Part shown: positions 31,901 to 44,944 of the stretch, one piece after another
Numbering within the stretch: the stretch's first letter is position 1
Layout: each line of letters starts with the position of its first letter
NCBI GenBank assembly: GCA_040954595.2
Contig: CM082583.2
Location: forward strand, 5,952,001 to 6,016,000
Length of the DNA stretch: 64,000 nt
Source of the DNA: Balanoglossus misakiensis
Lineage: Eukaryota; Hemichordata
Reading direction: 5' to 3'
Made by a program: the position numbers and the translations under genes
The notes under the pieces: generated by a model
Database searches by the model: none
Seen by the model: only the letters and a program-made list of their open reading frames with translations
Told to the model about the DNA's origin: nothing

Positions 31901-34876
31901 TTGATTACCGATGTTGTTCATGGCTTTCATTGATTGGGGGGGGGGGGGGGGGGGGTAGTCAACGTGGTTGTTAAATCGATTCTCAAATCTATCAGTTTTT
32001 AATCAAGGATTTGTCTGTTTGCTTTTCAAAGTAATGAATCATCTATCATTTGCGAACTTCTTTCGTGTATGTGGAAGTTATGCGCATAATGTTAAACAAA
32101 TGACGTATTTTAAAGTCTGACTCTTTCTGCGTCATATTTCTATATAGGTTTGACATTGGAGCTTTTCATCGAACAGCGAGAATATCTAGACAACTTAACA
32201 GACTCGCCCGGGGCCCGTGTAACTATCCATCCCCAAGATGACATCCCCTTCCCAGAAGACTCGGGTTTCAACATCGAACCCGGGAAATTGACATCTGTCG
32301 GTATTGTGAAGGTGACGGCGAGATGCATTTGGATTCAATAGCTACTGTTCATCGTACATAGATATGGACACTCCTAGACCTGTGCTACACGTGCTATTTT
32401 ACTACCTCCATGCATGCTCATGTGTCTAAAACAGCCTATTATATGTGTAAGTCTAAGAATTAACTATGTTCCGATTGCAGGGAAGTATAACGAGACTGCC
32501 CCACCCGTATACTGACTGTGTATCTGACGACATGACGACCCGTACAACTGTCTTTGGAGATACGTACAGCGTGGCGGTAAGAAGGTCTTCGGACTGTCTG
32601 TCGTTTGTATTATTGCACTTCGTGATGGGATTTATCGTCGTGGTCGTCACCATCATCATCATCACCACCACCACCATCATCACCACCACCACCACCTGTC
32701 CATTACTAACTTTTTACTGCTACCAACATATATTAGCGCGTTCATGATCCGCTAATGAATTTAGTCATCACCCCAATCCCAAAACAGTTTGAAGTAATAT
32801 TTAACCTTGTCATACCTATCTCCAGGCGTGTATGAAGAGTTGCTTAGCAACAGAGACTGCAGTGAGATGCAACTGTACAGACGCTAGATACCCAAAGCCA
32901 ACTGGCTATGGAGATGTCCGACTCTGTCATTTCGATAACTTCGGCGACAGTGAGTATATATGTGTGAATTTCAATCTTAGATCTTGATGGTATTATACCA
33001 CGAATGTCATGTGACACATTCTTCCAGAGGTACTGTTCTAACAAAGCGTAAAAAAAAAACCGTTTCAGGGATATGTACTCGTGACGTTGATACTGAGTAC
33101 CAGGCTAATGAACTACTTTGTGACTGCCCTCCAAAGTGCGAGTAAGTACAGCTTAATCTTCGCCCGCATTAATCTTGCTGTATATTGGTTTGAACGCGTG
33201 GCACTTCGTGTCGCCACCAGTAAATGTGTGATTGTCAATGAATTATTACAGTTTCTAACGGTCACACTAGCCTTTTCCACCAACTCAGGGAACGTTTATC
33301 TAACTTAGAGAATAATAAAGGAACGTACCTTTACATACACATTTGGTTTTAATTATTAAATTTATACAAACTTGATTTATAATAAAAGCATTTTTGTCTT
33401 TCAGCATGACCAGTTACAGCAAAGAAATGTCGATAACGACGTGGCCAGCTTTAAACTCCGAGGTGAAGTATGGTTTTAACCCAAATAAATTAAACTTTAC
33501 GAATTGAAAATCAGCTCGTAATTGGCGAAACCAAACCGATGTCCCAATTCTGTTGACCGATGGTAAAGTCACGACTGGTCTTGGTACAACTGTATGTTTG
33601 ACTTCACTTTGTTTATCATATTATGAAAAAATGTCCATTTGCGGAAAAAGACACGGCAAAAATATTAGAAAAGATAGATGTAAACGAGTTGAATGCTACC
33701 TGTAAAACTGTAGCATATTTTCCTGTATGAATTTACGCCATTATTTGTTCCATAAACAGGAGTTTGTGCGCGAAGACTTAAAAAGGAAAAGTTCCAAACT
33801 GCGAAGTTTATTAGAAGAAGGAGAGCAACCACCTGGACAGGACTTGCTAAGGTAAAAAATCATTTTCATTTATTATTCCTCTGGCTTTCGCTTTTATATA
33901 GTTTACTTGGGTCAAATGCTCGATACAATTCAATGTATAGTAGTGCATGTGGTCACATTCTATGCAAATAAGCATAATTACGCTGGTTTCATTTACATGT
34001 ACATGTACTGCGTATATCTTGTGTAGTGCTAATATTGGTTCCTACGTGTGATTTCTCGCAACGTGTTTCAGTTGCGATACTGATGAAACCATACTCTATA
34101 TTTTCTCTTTATCCTTCAATGAATATAGCATACAACAAACGGACATTATTCCTTGCAACGAGTAACATTGTTGATGGTAACGATAGACGCTAAAATGTGC
34201 ATTTAATTCCTCTCTTGGCTCTGAGTCAATTTTTTTGGCGCTTTAACTTTTTACAGGCAGAATGTGTTGAAGCTGCAGGTATACTTCCGCGACCTGAACC
34301 ACTGTGACATCACCCAGTCACCTTCGTACACGGTAAGTTTACTACAACAATATTGTGGTCAGGAAATACTTAGGATGAACGACTGAAAATGTAGACTGAA
34401 AATGTCTCCATGTAGGCTACGTTAGGCACGTTCTATATACGACTATATCAGTACTCTGGCACAGCGAATAAACCGAGGTTAATCATTTTTATAATAACTT
34501 AATTTGTGTCTAGATTCTGGACTTACTCAGCGATATTGGTGGAAATCTTGGACTATGGATCGGCCTCTCCGTCTTGACCTTACTTGAGTTTCTTGAGTTC
34601 CTCTTCGACATGTCCACCCTCCTATATGTTCGATACCGGGCACGGAGACGTTCCCGGTCGAACGTCCAGCAGTCCACCATTGGCCGGGAGCAGCAGCGGC
34701 CGTTTGACGGGAAAGATGGACACGCCATGTCCCCTCATGATGACAGGCGCGTCTTCTGTCCAGATAATAGAACGGACAATATTCGACTGGGCGGTGTCTA
34801 CTTCACGCATGTCGGGGATCATCGCCAAGATGCCGGCGTCTACCTGTACGGAGAAGAGGGTATTACAAAATGGTAG
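28475..34876 (+). CDS. ASIC/DEG/ENaC-type cation channel subunit with two alternative first exons
   Basis: A trimeric two-span sodium-permeable channel subunit in the plasma membrane. First exon 1A 28475-28993 or 1B 30505-31044, then common exons 31174-31367, 31781-31884, 32148-32311, 32481-32576, 32826-32949, 33069-33141, 33405-33462, 33760-33851, 34257-34332 and 34514-34876. All junctions are phase-consistent; 620 residues with 1A, 627 with 1B. Family signatures: the cytosolic His-Gly gating motif (AHGL), TM1, FPAVTVCN after TM1, NFTAFVNTLYGNCYTFN, the cysteine-rich thumb exons (CMKSCLATET, CNC, LLCDCPPKCE), and the pre-TM2/TM2 segment GGNLGLWIGLSVLTLLEF. The G-x-S selectivity filter is GLS rather than the common GAS. 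The tail is basic (RYRARRRSRS) and about 90 residues long. Ligand and gating are unknown. Confidence 0.95.
29458..29548. repeat. Imperfect hairpin between the two channel first exons
   Basis: AACTGCAGTGATTGTAGCGG and GTGTTCGC on the left pair with GCGAACAC, CCCGCTGCAATCATTGCAGC on the right. A CTATAG lies near each inner end. Total span is about 90 bases, with arms of about 30. Confidence 0.7.
30505..31044 (+). CDS. Channel alternative first exon 1B
   Basis: 540 nt, 180 codons, phase 0 end GAG|GTGAGA. It codes for the same elements as exon 1A (His-Gly at 47-48, TM1, FPAVTICN, NPLRKSR) but with a different early ectodomain, rich in Gly, Arg and Pro. It splices in frame to 31174 over a 129-base intron. 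The frame is open a little upstream but the first ATG is 30505. Confidence 0.9.
32649..32697. repeat. (ATC)n/(ACC)n microsatellite in a channel intron
   Basis: Mixed ATC and ACC triplets between the exons ending 32576 and starting 32826. It has the same composition as the arrays at 13260 and 25646. Confidence 0.9.
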
Positions 34877-37800
34877 ACCAGGGGATGCGCCCGTCTTGTG
34901 TATAGAATGTGTGACAGTCGATGAAAAAGGAGGCGCGCCCTCTAAACTATGAAGAACGATACTGTTGTCTATAGCACAGGCACCAGCCTCGCTGTGATAC
35001 CGCGACGAGTCTTGCAAAGCAATACGGTCTCTTTATGTTCTTCGAATTATGATTTATGTTGTTACGAACCAAAAACTCGCAACACAAACACCCAAATTTA
35101 TATGTTTCACTGCGAATCTATTTGTCACAGGAAGAAAAATAATATCATAGTACAAGCACTGAAACTTAAATGTTACTAGGGTACTTACTGGAATATTGTA
35201 ATGTCCTCAAGAAACTTGTATCAGTTCCGCGGTAATATTACACACGTGGTGAGCGGACGCGATAATTCAGTGTTCCGTGAGTTCTCTGCACCGGCCCGAC
35301 GATGGTTCACGCTGGCGTGCTGCTTTCTCACACAGTTCTTTCCTGAAGTCCTCTCAGAAGAAAGTAACAGGTTCACTTCACTTACAGTTGCTGGCGTAGA
35401 CATGCATTTTATGTCCGAGAGCAACGCTGAATTCAAACCAACAGGACATACCGACGTGCTGAACTTCAACACCGAGCTCCCACGTGGATTACAAGATTCC
35501 AGTCCCCGTCGCTCATGGCCGAGTACAACTTGTCTGTTTTCTGGTCGGCTCACGCCACTTGACTGCCGTTGCAGAGAGTCGAAAATCAAAAACCCTTACG
35601 TAATATTCAAAATACCCAGATGTACGGCTACTACAGCTAACGCTATGTTAATGACGTACACCCTTATTGTTCATTCACCACTGATATTTAAATTATATGC
35701 ATTCGTAGTACAATCGTAACAACGTGTATAATGGATTTACCTGTAGATTATCTGAAGTCTGTCGGATCTTTGCTCCAGCATCCCTACAACTCTAAACTTA
35801 CGACCCCGCAACCAATAGGGCTCCAATGTGATCGGTTTTGTTTCCATCGGACTTCACATAACAACAGCTCAGTCTGAAGCCGGAATTCCGTTTAACTAGG
35901 CTGATGTGTTTATATGACCATGGGGGATATTTTGACGACCAGGTTAAACGGTCCAGGACTTGCGCGAAATTGAACTAAAATCAAATAATTTCTGCATACG
36001 TGTGTTCGTGAAATTGGCAGGCGTCTATGTAAAGACATCATGTACAAATGCACAAAATCATATCTGTAACTCGCAGAAAAGTAATTCACAGAACGAGATC
36101 ACATCAATCCAAGCATTATTAAAGATCGCAATGTATGCATGTGTGATCTAAAATTATGCCTCCATTATCATCACGGGTGTGGCATTATATGAAACCAACA
36201 ATCATAGCATGTTTAGGCATTATGAAGACTAATATTTATCTCAACAAAACTTATTACAACAAATGAAAGGAATATTTCAGCGATTGAACCACGATGCAGC
36301 TCTGTAACTTCTCTTTATCTTGGTATATATGATCTTCAGTTCCTTTTGTTCGTAAAAAGAATATGGGTTTTACAACACCTCGCGTTCAGCACCGATCCAA
36401 GGTTTGTTTGGTCATAAAACGTTACGATGATCCACGGTGGATCCGATGAATGTTTGGATTCGTGATAAGGTTAATGTGAACACATGTAATACCTACGCTT
36501 ATCTGTCTGGCGACTGCCCCCACAAGGCCAGATAGTGATTTGCAGTGTGAGCGGCCCGGTATCCCTCCCACAACGACAATTGGCGCCAAAAAGACGTCTG
36601 GCTTAGCCGTGTCTTGAGGAAAGAAATCGACGAAAGCCCTACAGTGAACGGGCATGGCCAGTTATTTGTCTCCCAGGTACACCTCGCCGTCTCAAGAAAT
36701 CAGATATCCTCTGTATAAGACCGCAAATGTTCCAGTGGAGAAAGACGGCTTTATTTTATGCTGCATCTTGAGAAATATTTTAACCCAACACAATGCGCAA
36801 CTACTCCGTGTTTAGCTTGAAAGGAGTTTCATTTTTTTTAAATAACATTTCAGTTGTCTGGGATCATATCACACTCTCCAATGTGATACACCAAATTGCT
36901 TTTGAGGGATTCGCTGTCAGTGACGGGGGATATGTGATAATAGCGGATGATGGATTACACACTAAAAGCGGATCTGGACGAGTGTGATACTAATACTAAT
37001 AGAAGTGGGTCAGTCGGAACTTCATATGGCATAAGCTTGATTAAGTCCCATGAAGTTGTAACTCAATAAAAAAAATTAAGCTATAAATAATCTCGGATAT
37101 GCTTTTAATTCTCACTATCAAATGATATTGCCTGATAGTGTATCAAGATAACGCTTTTTATGACAAAATTGCAAAATAAAAGAAATATCAGTACAGTCAA
37201 AAATTCCCCCAATATTAAAAAAAGTGAAAAGTGCATTTATTTGCATGTGTTCTGGTGGATGAGATCATGCTTTGTTTATGAAGTTTCAAAGTGGTAAATG
37301 CAACGCTTTCATTGTATTTTGCATTTTCCCACAGTGGCGGCCATATTCCTTTGCGGCAAATCTTTATAATTTATCTGGTTAAAACTTGCATATTTGGTTT
37401 TATAATACTTGTATATACTCCAGAGCATATATCTGGATGGTCTAATATTAGTACACTTTGAAAATAAATTTCATGAAAATTTCCCAAAAGTTGCAGCTCA
37501 CGGGGCTTTAATAGAAAAAAAATGACATGGGAATATTGAACACGAACAGCTTGGTTGTACCGACCTTTTTCCCACTCCCACTTGTTGGGGCTTACAATCA
37601 TCCCCAGATACTGTTACCTATAAGGCGGCATCTTATATAGCTCCGTGTGCGGAAGTTAATAGGACTGTTAATACAGATAGGGATAAGCGTGAGAGTCTTA
37701 CTCTTTATACTCTCTGAGCAGCTTTGCTGGCAAAAGTAAAGGTTACAGTTTACTGGCAAAGCTTTATAAGAATGTATACACCAATCCCGCCCGCTGATAT

Positions 37801-40800
37801 TTTGATACTCAAGCCCGTGTCGCAGTTTCCCGTTGGTTGGAAATCCGTTGTTACTGAAACGATATGCAAATGTAATCTTCTCTGTGTGGTTCGTCCGTAT
37901 CAGAATCAAAACATTAACAGTCCGGGCCCGTATTTGTCGTGCCAGACGATTTACACAGTCAGCCAAGATCTGAAATGTTTAAGTCTTTTATCGTCGACAT
38001 GGTTTTTTGTCTATACAGATTAGGAGACTGCTATAACATGGATGTATTTCGTTGAGAGATTGCTTTACTACGGAGGATAATCCGAAGGGTACTTAAAAGT
38101 TACGGGTATTGGAGGAATATTTCAAATAATAAAAGAGTGATGTCTTCACCAAGTTGGTTTTTGTCATGCTGACACATATTCACTTGGCTCGGCATTAACC
38201 GAATCGTCTCAAAATTTTCACGCTTATCTCGCTTCTATGCATATTAGCTAAGCGCCTAATATCCCTGCGGTCACGGTGCGTTTCATTTGCTGATAAGAAG
38301 TCGAACAAGACTTCTCTCAAGACGATAGCGAAATTGTCCGTCAAACAAAATGTAATCTCCACGGGTGACGGGCGGTTCGATGCGGACAGATGCGATGACG
38401 TGTTCACTGCCATTTAAGAGTTACATACCAATTTGCTTAAAAGGTGTCGCAGTGTTTGCGACTTCCTGTCGACCACGTCTTCTGAAATACTAATGGTGAT
38501 GAATAACGCCTCCGAATTTCTGAAGAAGTAATGCCCTTGCTCTTGGCTCACTAGTACAGCGTGCATCTACTAACACGGACGGTCGTCTCCGTTGCATTCC
38601 AATGATTAGGTCACTGTGGCACAGTTTAAAGGGGCGTCGTATACGTAAAGATGCGTGAACGAGCATTGTGCATTGTGTATAGTTTGATAGCGAACCGTAG
38701 ACCGACCTTGAACGTGTGATATATTCAAGGGAGCCTGCCCCACAAAAAATGAACCTTTTAAATCGGAAAAGGGTTGTAATTTCATCTACCATTCCACGTC
38801 ACATTGCAAATTGCATATGAGCCATATATAAAGAAAGCCGGATACATTATCCGAATATGGAAATATGAGTACCGGAGCCTACGATCAGTTGCCCGACGCG
38901 CGCAGGTGCGCCAATGTCTCCCCCGCGGAAAAGGGGAATAACACACAAATACAAGAGGGGGAAGTAATCTGTACATGTTACATAACCATAACATAGAGAC
39001 ATATAAAATTACAATATTGCTTCCCTGCCATTTGCAACTGCTGCGCTTATGGTCAGCTTTGATGTTTTCAATTTAACCCATGGAGCATAATGTTCACATT
39101 GATGGCAATGGCTTGCTTCATTCTAAAAGACTTTAACAAAAGAGACAAATGGTTTAAACATCCAGTCTAGCCTTTGATATTAGTTTGTATTTTGAGGTAT
39201 TATTACATATTTCATTCCGCCATTTTGACAAAGAGGTCCCCTCAGTTATTGCGAACCACTAATCCAACATTGGCAAGTCGCTTTTCTTAGTATTATGAAA
39301 TTTTGAGATCCGCTTCCTTCTTGATTACCCACGTAAGCTTCTGGATATTCCTTGAACATCGATTTATATGATTCTTTTTCGCCAGGGAGGCAAATCATAC
39401 TTAAATGTCAGCGGTACGGTATTTGCACATCTTGCTGACGTGCTCATTAATTGAAAACGATGACTTGCAAATACGGAACGCATCGTTGATAATTCTGATG
39501 TATTGTGCAGATATGTAAAAGAGGGTGGGTGTTTCTTCTGCAGACGCTCTTCTGGGCGGCAGTGTGACGTCATAAATGTGAAGTAGACAGGCAAGTAGCG
39601 GTATCGTTTATCTCGATCAAAACTGACGAGTGTAATCCATCGGGAATCGCGCCGATGATAACCACCTCAAAGAAACAGACGCTGAAACTAGAATGTCACT
39701 GCAGACAATGAGGTTAATTCCCGTCTAGAGAGAGAGAGAAAGATTCAAATCGCACGAAATAATATGTTTTTGATTTATATTCCCAGGCACCATTTCTTTT
39801 TAACGCGACTCATAATTTATTCACACCACGGTGTGATATAGCGCCGATAATCTAACAAGGTGGATCGTTTGGATGTATTGAAAACAAGCATACAAAGCGA
39901 ATGCGTTGCGCTGTACACGTATATGCATACATGACAAGGGTCGCAATTCCGCCTAGCGTTCAACGAGAGATTGTGACGTGGAAGCATTTGTGGGTAATAA
40001 TGTTTACATCCACAATTTTTAAGGGTAACTTGAACGAGGAATCTTGCCGCCAACTTCGTCTTTCGGGAGATTAAGTGAAGTGGGAATGGAAGCAGGGTTT
40101 AGCGGAGTGTATACGGGAGCACTTTTATGCACATACATCTAAAGAGTTACCTAGGCCCCCGGGCGATCTACTCGAGTTTGAACGACTTCGCCGGGCCGTA
40201 GATATAGATTAGTGTAATGGCGGAGACGGCAAATATTCATATTCTGAATACATGTACATCAGCGACGGTTTTTTTAGTTCGAATAAAATTCACTGTTTTC
40301 CTGTTTAAGACAGAAATCGTGAGGTGCGACCCATCTGTCCGTATATATATAATGGTCATCATATCTTGTATATGTTTATAGTTACTTTGGCGTTTGTTAC
40401 CGAGGAAATCCAGATTCATTTTATTGCATATATGAAGTAGGATTTCCGATCCGTGGCCATATTGCAATCGCCGTGTATTCCGGAGGGCTCGTACTGTTGT
40501 CAATACGGTGTCCGTTTACGACGTCTATGACGTGAATCGTCATTTTCCAGACAAAGGCCAGCGAATGAGAGGAACGGCAATTACACATTAACGACGTCTC
40601 CAACCTAGATCGTATAAAGACTGTAAAAAAAATAACTCGTTCTTTTTTCTGAAGATATGCGGAACTATCGGTACTTATATACGCGCTCTCGTGGCGCTCC
40701 CCGCTATGCTACTCTGGTCCAGCGGCGCCGCAACAGTAAAAGTTGGATGGACTTCGCGTTTATCAGCGCGTATCCGAGGTGCCACAGTTCTTTGAAACCT

Positions 40801-43800
40801 AAATACCTAATCTCCATGGCTCCCGGGGAGTGGTATTACCCTACCTGCCTTGCTACAAGAAGTGCAAACTACCTTTTCGAGTGGAAGAGAAATAAATTAA
40901 TTTGTTGTCACGGTGGGTCGTGTATGAGGGCGCTCTGGCAAAACTTGTAGGAAGTGCACGACGACGTCACCGGCTTGTTGAACAGTGAAACTAATGTGTG
41001 TGTATGTATAGAGCCTGCTATGTTGCCCATAGCGGCGGAGATTCAAATGTACAGGTGTGTCCTTTGCCACCAAGCCTGTCTATACACTGGCTTTAAGCAT
41101 TGATGGATTTGCGAACCTGAGCCGCCGCGTCCCTCGATCCCTCTACCTTGGCATCATGTACCACTTATTGCTCCATTAATAGTAAATGCACAAGGCATTT
41201 TTAGCGCAATCCGTCTAAACCGGACGGAAACTCGTAAATCTCCCACAGGAAAAAAAAAGCATCAAAAACCCGGCGTTGTTATATTCCCTCTCGGTCTCCC
41301 GGTTCTCTCGTTATATCCACAGTAAGTCATCCGCGGGTGATCCTTCCATACTCTGTGGCTAATAACGTCACGTAGTGCCAGACCATTCTTGTGTATTGCC
41401 GGGTGATCCCTACATGTGTGTTGGAACTTAGTTGTCAGTGGTGCAAGTATACAGCGTTGCCCGCCTGCGCTTGAAAAAAATGACACCAGACCTCGGATGA
41501 GCAATTCTGTAAAAGTCGTTCAGCAGCAGGCCCCATAACAAGAACACACACGACAGAAGTAATGTATCTACGAGACAGCATTTATTGGAGATCTCGATAA
41601 TAGTGCAACTATGGGGGGAAAGTCCACAGTGGTCGCACAAACACAATCGGGGAGGACCAGTTTTAAGTGCATGCTTGACTGTGTACAATTTCTCGTTGTT
41701 CGTCATCTTCTAAAAACCTATGGAATCCATCATACACATTACATGGAAATTTACCGAGGAAAATCTACAATATCTCTACGATATGTAAACATTGCGACGT
41801 ATCTGAGCAACGGAAAACGGTGTAACTATTAACATTGAATTAGAACGACGGGTTGCTAACCAGGCCAGTGTCGAAGCACCGGCAGGGAGGGGACATTGAC
41901 TAAAATAAGCACAACATCACCATGACACTTGTGCCAACAACAATTAGATCTAAACAGAGACACTGTGTAAAGCTACATACCAAAAATTTTTCCTCAAAAA
42001 ATTTACAACATTTACCTAAACGGGTTGAGAAATATCACATGAGCGCTTCACTTGTTTGTAAATAAAATTGAGGCGATTTGTTTTTTACTGTAAGTAAATC
42101 AATACACGTGTGTCACTGTTTTCCTTGGCGTTATGTTGAAAGGTAAATGGCTGACTTTGTAACCCGCGTACATGCTTGTGTGTGTAATACTGTCCAAACG
42201 CTCTACACTTTCTGTACCTTTTTCGAAATTGCGCTAAACATTAAACCGAGTCCTCATTGCGCTGTATGAGATTAACCCCCCCCCTCCCCATCCCCCCAGG
42301 AACATCACGTGAGGCTGGGATTCGCTGGATGAACACCTGTACGCGTGTCGGGTTACCCGCAAGTCACCGACAGGGCTGTTAAGCTGTCTTAATGCCCGCG
42401 CACGTATCCATTCTGTAAATATTTAATATGGCTAACAAATTTGTTCATTAATAACTTATAAGCTAAATATCGGATCTTGTCAACAAATGTCTGAGAAAAG
42501 AAGAAGGGCGCATACATAGATTCATCTCATTAACTTCTACAATGTGATTATTCTCGACTACATGTTTGGTAAAAAATAAAGTATATTCTGTCTTATGGTA
42601 TTGTAATTAATCACTATACATGAAAGGACAGTCTCACTATTTACCAAGGATAAATAGTTATACTTTTTTGTCATGGTAATCTTGTTCGGTTTCACTCAAA
42701 ATAGATAACTAAAGAATACTCATTCAAGACGTGGCCGAGCAAAACTATAGTACAACCGTGCATTATTTGGTTCACAATTTGCCAAGTAAAAAGTACCGTG
42801 ATACAACGACAATAACGTGACAATATATTCATTCAATTCAATTCTGCTTAAAAGCTAACAAGTTCAAATCAGATGCAGACTACTAACTCAACATATGACA
42901 GCGTAAAACAGCAAAGTATGACAATTCGCAAAACGGCTACAGTCCTAAACATTATGTATTATTTAAATGAAACATCCTAAAACATTGAAAATCGTACACG
43001 CAACATCAGTTCATGAATAAATTATGAGCGTGAAATAACTCTAGTTTTCATAATTGATCCCCGCCAACGTGGTTTCCTCCGGTTGGTTATATACATACAA
43101 AGGCGTCGGTACCTACGATATCGTCTGCCGGAGCAAAAATTTTAATTTCTCAAATAAACGGTGACCTCAATTGATTACGCGTGGAGGAGATATATATTGG
43201 TAAATATACACCGAAAAAAATATGAAACTTACTTAAGAAATGTGCCTGTCTATCCCAAAACATTTGAAACCATGACAGATTCTCTTTTTGGACCGTGTGG
43301 AATTGTACTGGCCTCAATTTCAAAAAGGGTTGAAACTGCCTGTCGTCTACACAGGAAAGTGTGTTTTTCCCATGATGCCAGTGGATCCTTTAAGGCACTT
43401 GGTCAATTGACAACTGTGACAAACAAATCTGAACTTGAGCGAAACGATTTCTGAGCGTGTCACTGAGCATTACGTCTGGCCAGCACACTCGGTTCGTCTT
43501 CTCCAGGAATTGCACTGTACACGGAAGCACGGTGCTGGCCCACTTGCCATTACAGGCGTGGAATCTTCCTGGCATCACAACGGCTACAATTACATGTACT
43601 CATTTGACTCTCACAAGCACTATAAAAAACATGTCTTTCAAACATTGTTGTGATGCGGCTGCACTCTCCTCGAAATTAACCCATTTTCTAAATTCAGTGC
43701 AATAAAATTCAAAGACTTCAACTAAAGACAATGTGTACATAATTGAAATATAAATACATTTCACATCAGTGACTCATTTGTAAATTTTACAGCTGTACAC

Positions 43801-44944
43801 TGTGGAATGGATCGCTCTTTGTGTTTTTTTTGCGCTGTCCGGACACGTCGTTGTTTCCTTGCGCACTCTGCTTAAAAATCACGGTGCGACTACAAGCACG
43901 GTCATGATAGAATTTCATGAAATGGCACATCATGCGAAGCCATTTATAGAAAGCATCGATCCAGTATCTCGACACAGTTTTGAAAAGTAACCAAAGTGTT
44001 CATTTAGAAACACAAAAATATGTCAAGTCTGAGAGTCCAGTGCCATCTGTATAGTCGCTTAATGTTCACATTTCATATAGATTAGTATATATACATTGAA
44101 CACAACCCGGACACAGGAGACCGGTGTGTTTCTGTGACTGACAAATTAGCACGTCAATAGTTCCCCCTCTTTTATGAAACATTTCCTCTTGTCTGCTTGA
44201 AGAATTGGCCCCCCATTTCGTTGTACAAAGGTAAAACACGCAGACCTGTTTGACGTACAGTAAAGTTGTATTATGCCTTCCCGCAATTTGGCGGGGTATT
44301 TTAACCCCGCACTCCCGGAACAATCTAGAAACATCATCTCTACTTTTCGATTTGTTGGTGTGATATCGCATTTCTAGATGTCGTATGATTCGTTATCTTG
44401 CGTTGGCAATATCTTTTCTCTCTTTTTTTCTCTCTCGAATATTCAGACACTCCTTTAGTCATCGGTTTTCGTGTCCGCTGACGGGAAATGTCAAAACATC
44501 ACCATAGAACGTTTGGATTGCACTTACATTGGCGGCTCTAATAGGAGACATTTCACGTGACCATCACGTGGAGATAGCATCTTCTCATTAACCATGATGC
44601 ATTGCAGTTTATTCATCGGCTGAGTGGATAGTGTTTTGAGTTGGTCGTGATCTGAAGGTGCCGCTAGATGCCGCCCGAATATAGCCTAAATTGTAGCAGA
44701 AAATAGTTTCAATCATGACCATGCAATAATTTATGTGAAAATACTTGATCAGGGAAGAATGTCTATCTCGTCTTTCGGCCATATTGTCTGTCATCATCAC
44801 TATGGGACTCTTTGCAAGGCATATTAAAATCATCTTACAATATCTAGTGTCTACGTGCTCAAACTTAAAAACCTCAGGCATTTGGCTATCTCAATAATAA
44901 TATACACGTGTATTTACAATGTAACTCGTCAATTATAGTTTGGT
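34877..44944. other. Ten kilobases without a recognisable gene
   Basis: Includes the channel 3' UTR at the start and the GPCR 3' region (minus-strand AATAAA at 44613-44608) at the end. Scattered open frames of 60-170 codons show no family resemblance, no splice context and no compositional signal. No tRNA-like or repeat-array structure was seen apart from homopolymers. Confidence 0.5.
44608..44613 (-). terminator. Polyadenylation signal of the GPCR gene
   Basis: AATAAA on the minus strand, about 330 bases downstream of the stop codon. Confidence 0.45.

Noticed and set aside
35201-35719. Open frame of 172 codons on the plus strand overlapping a 122-codon frame on the minus strand
   Set aside because: No family resemblance, no hydrophobic or domain pattern, no splice context, and it follows the channel gene where UTR is expected. 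A chance open frame is more likely.
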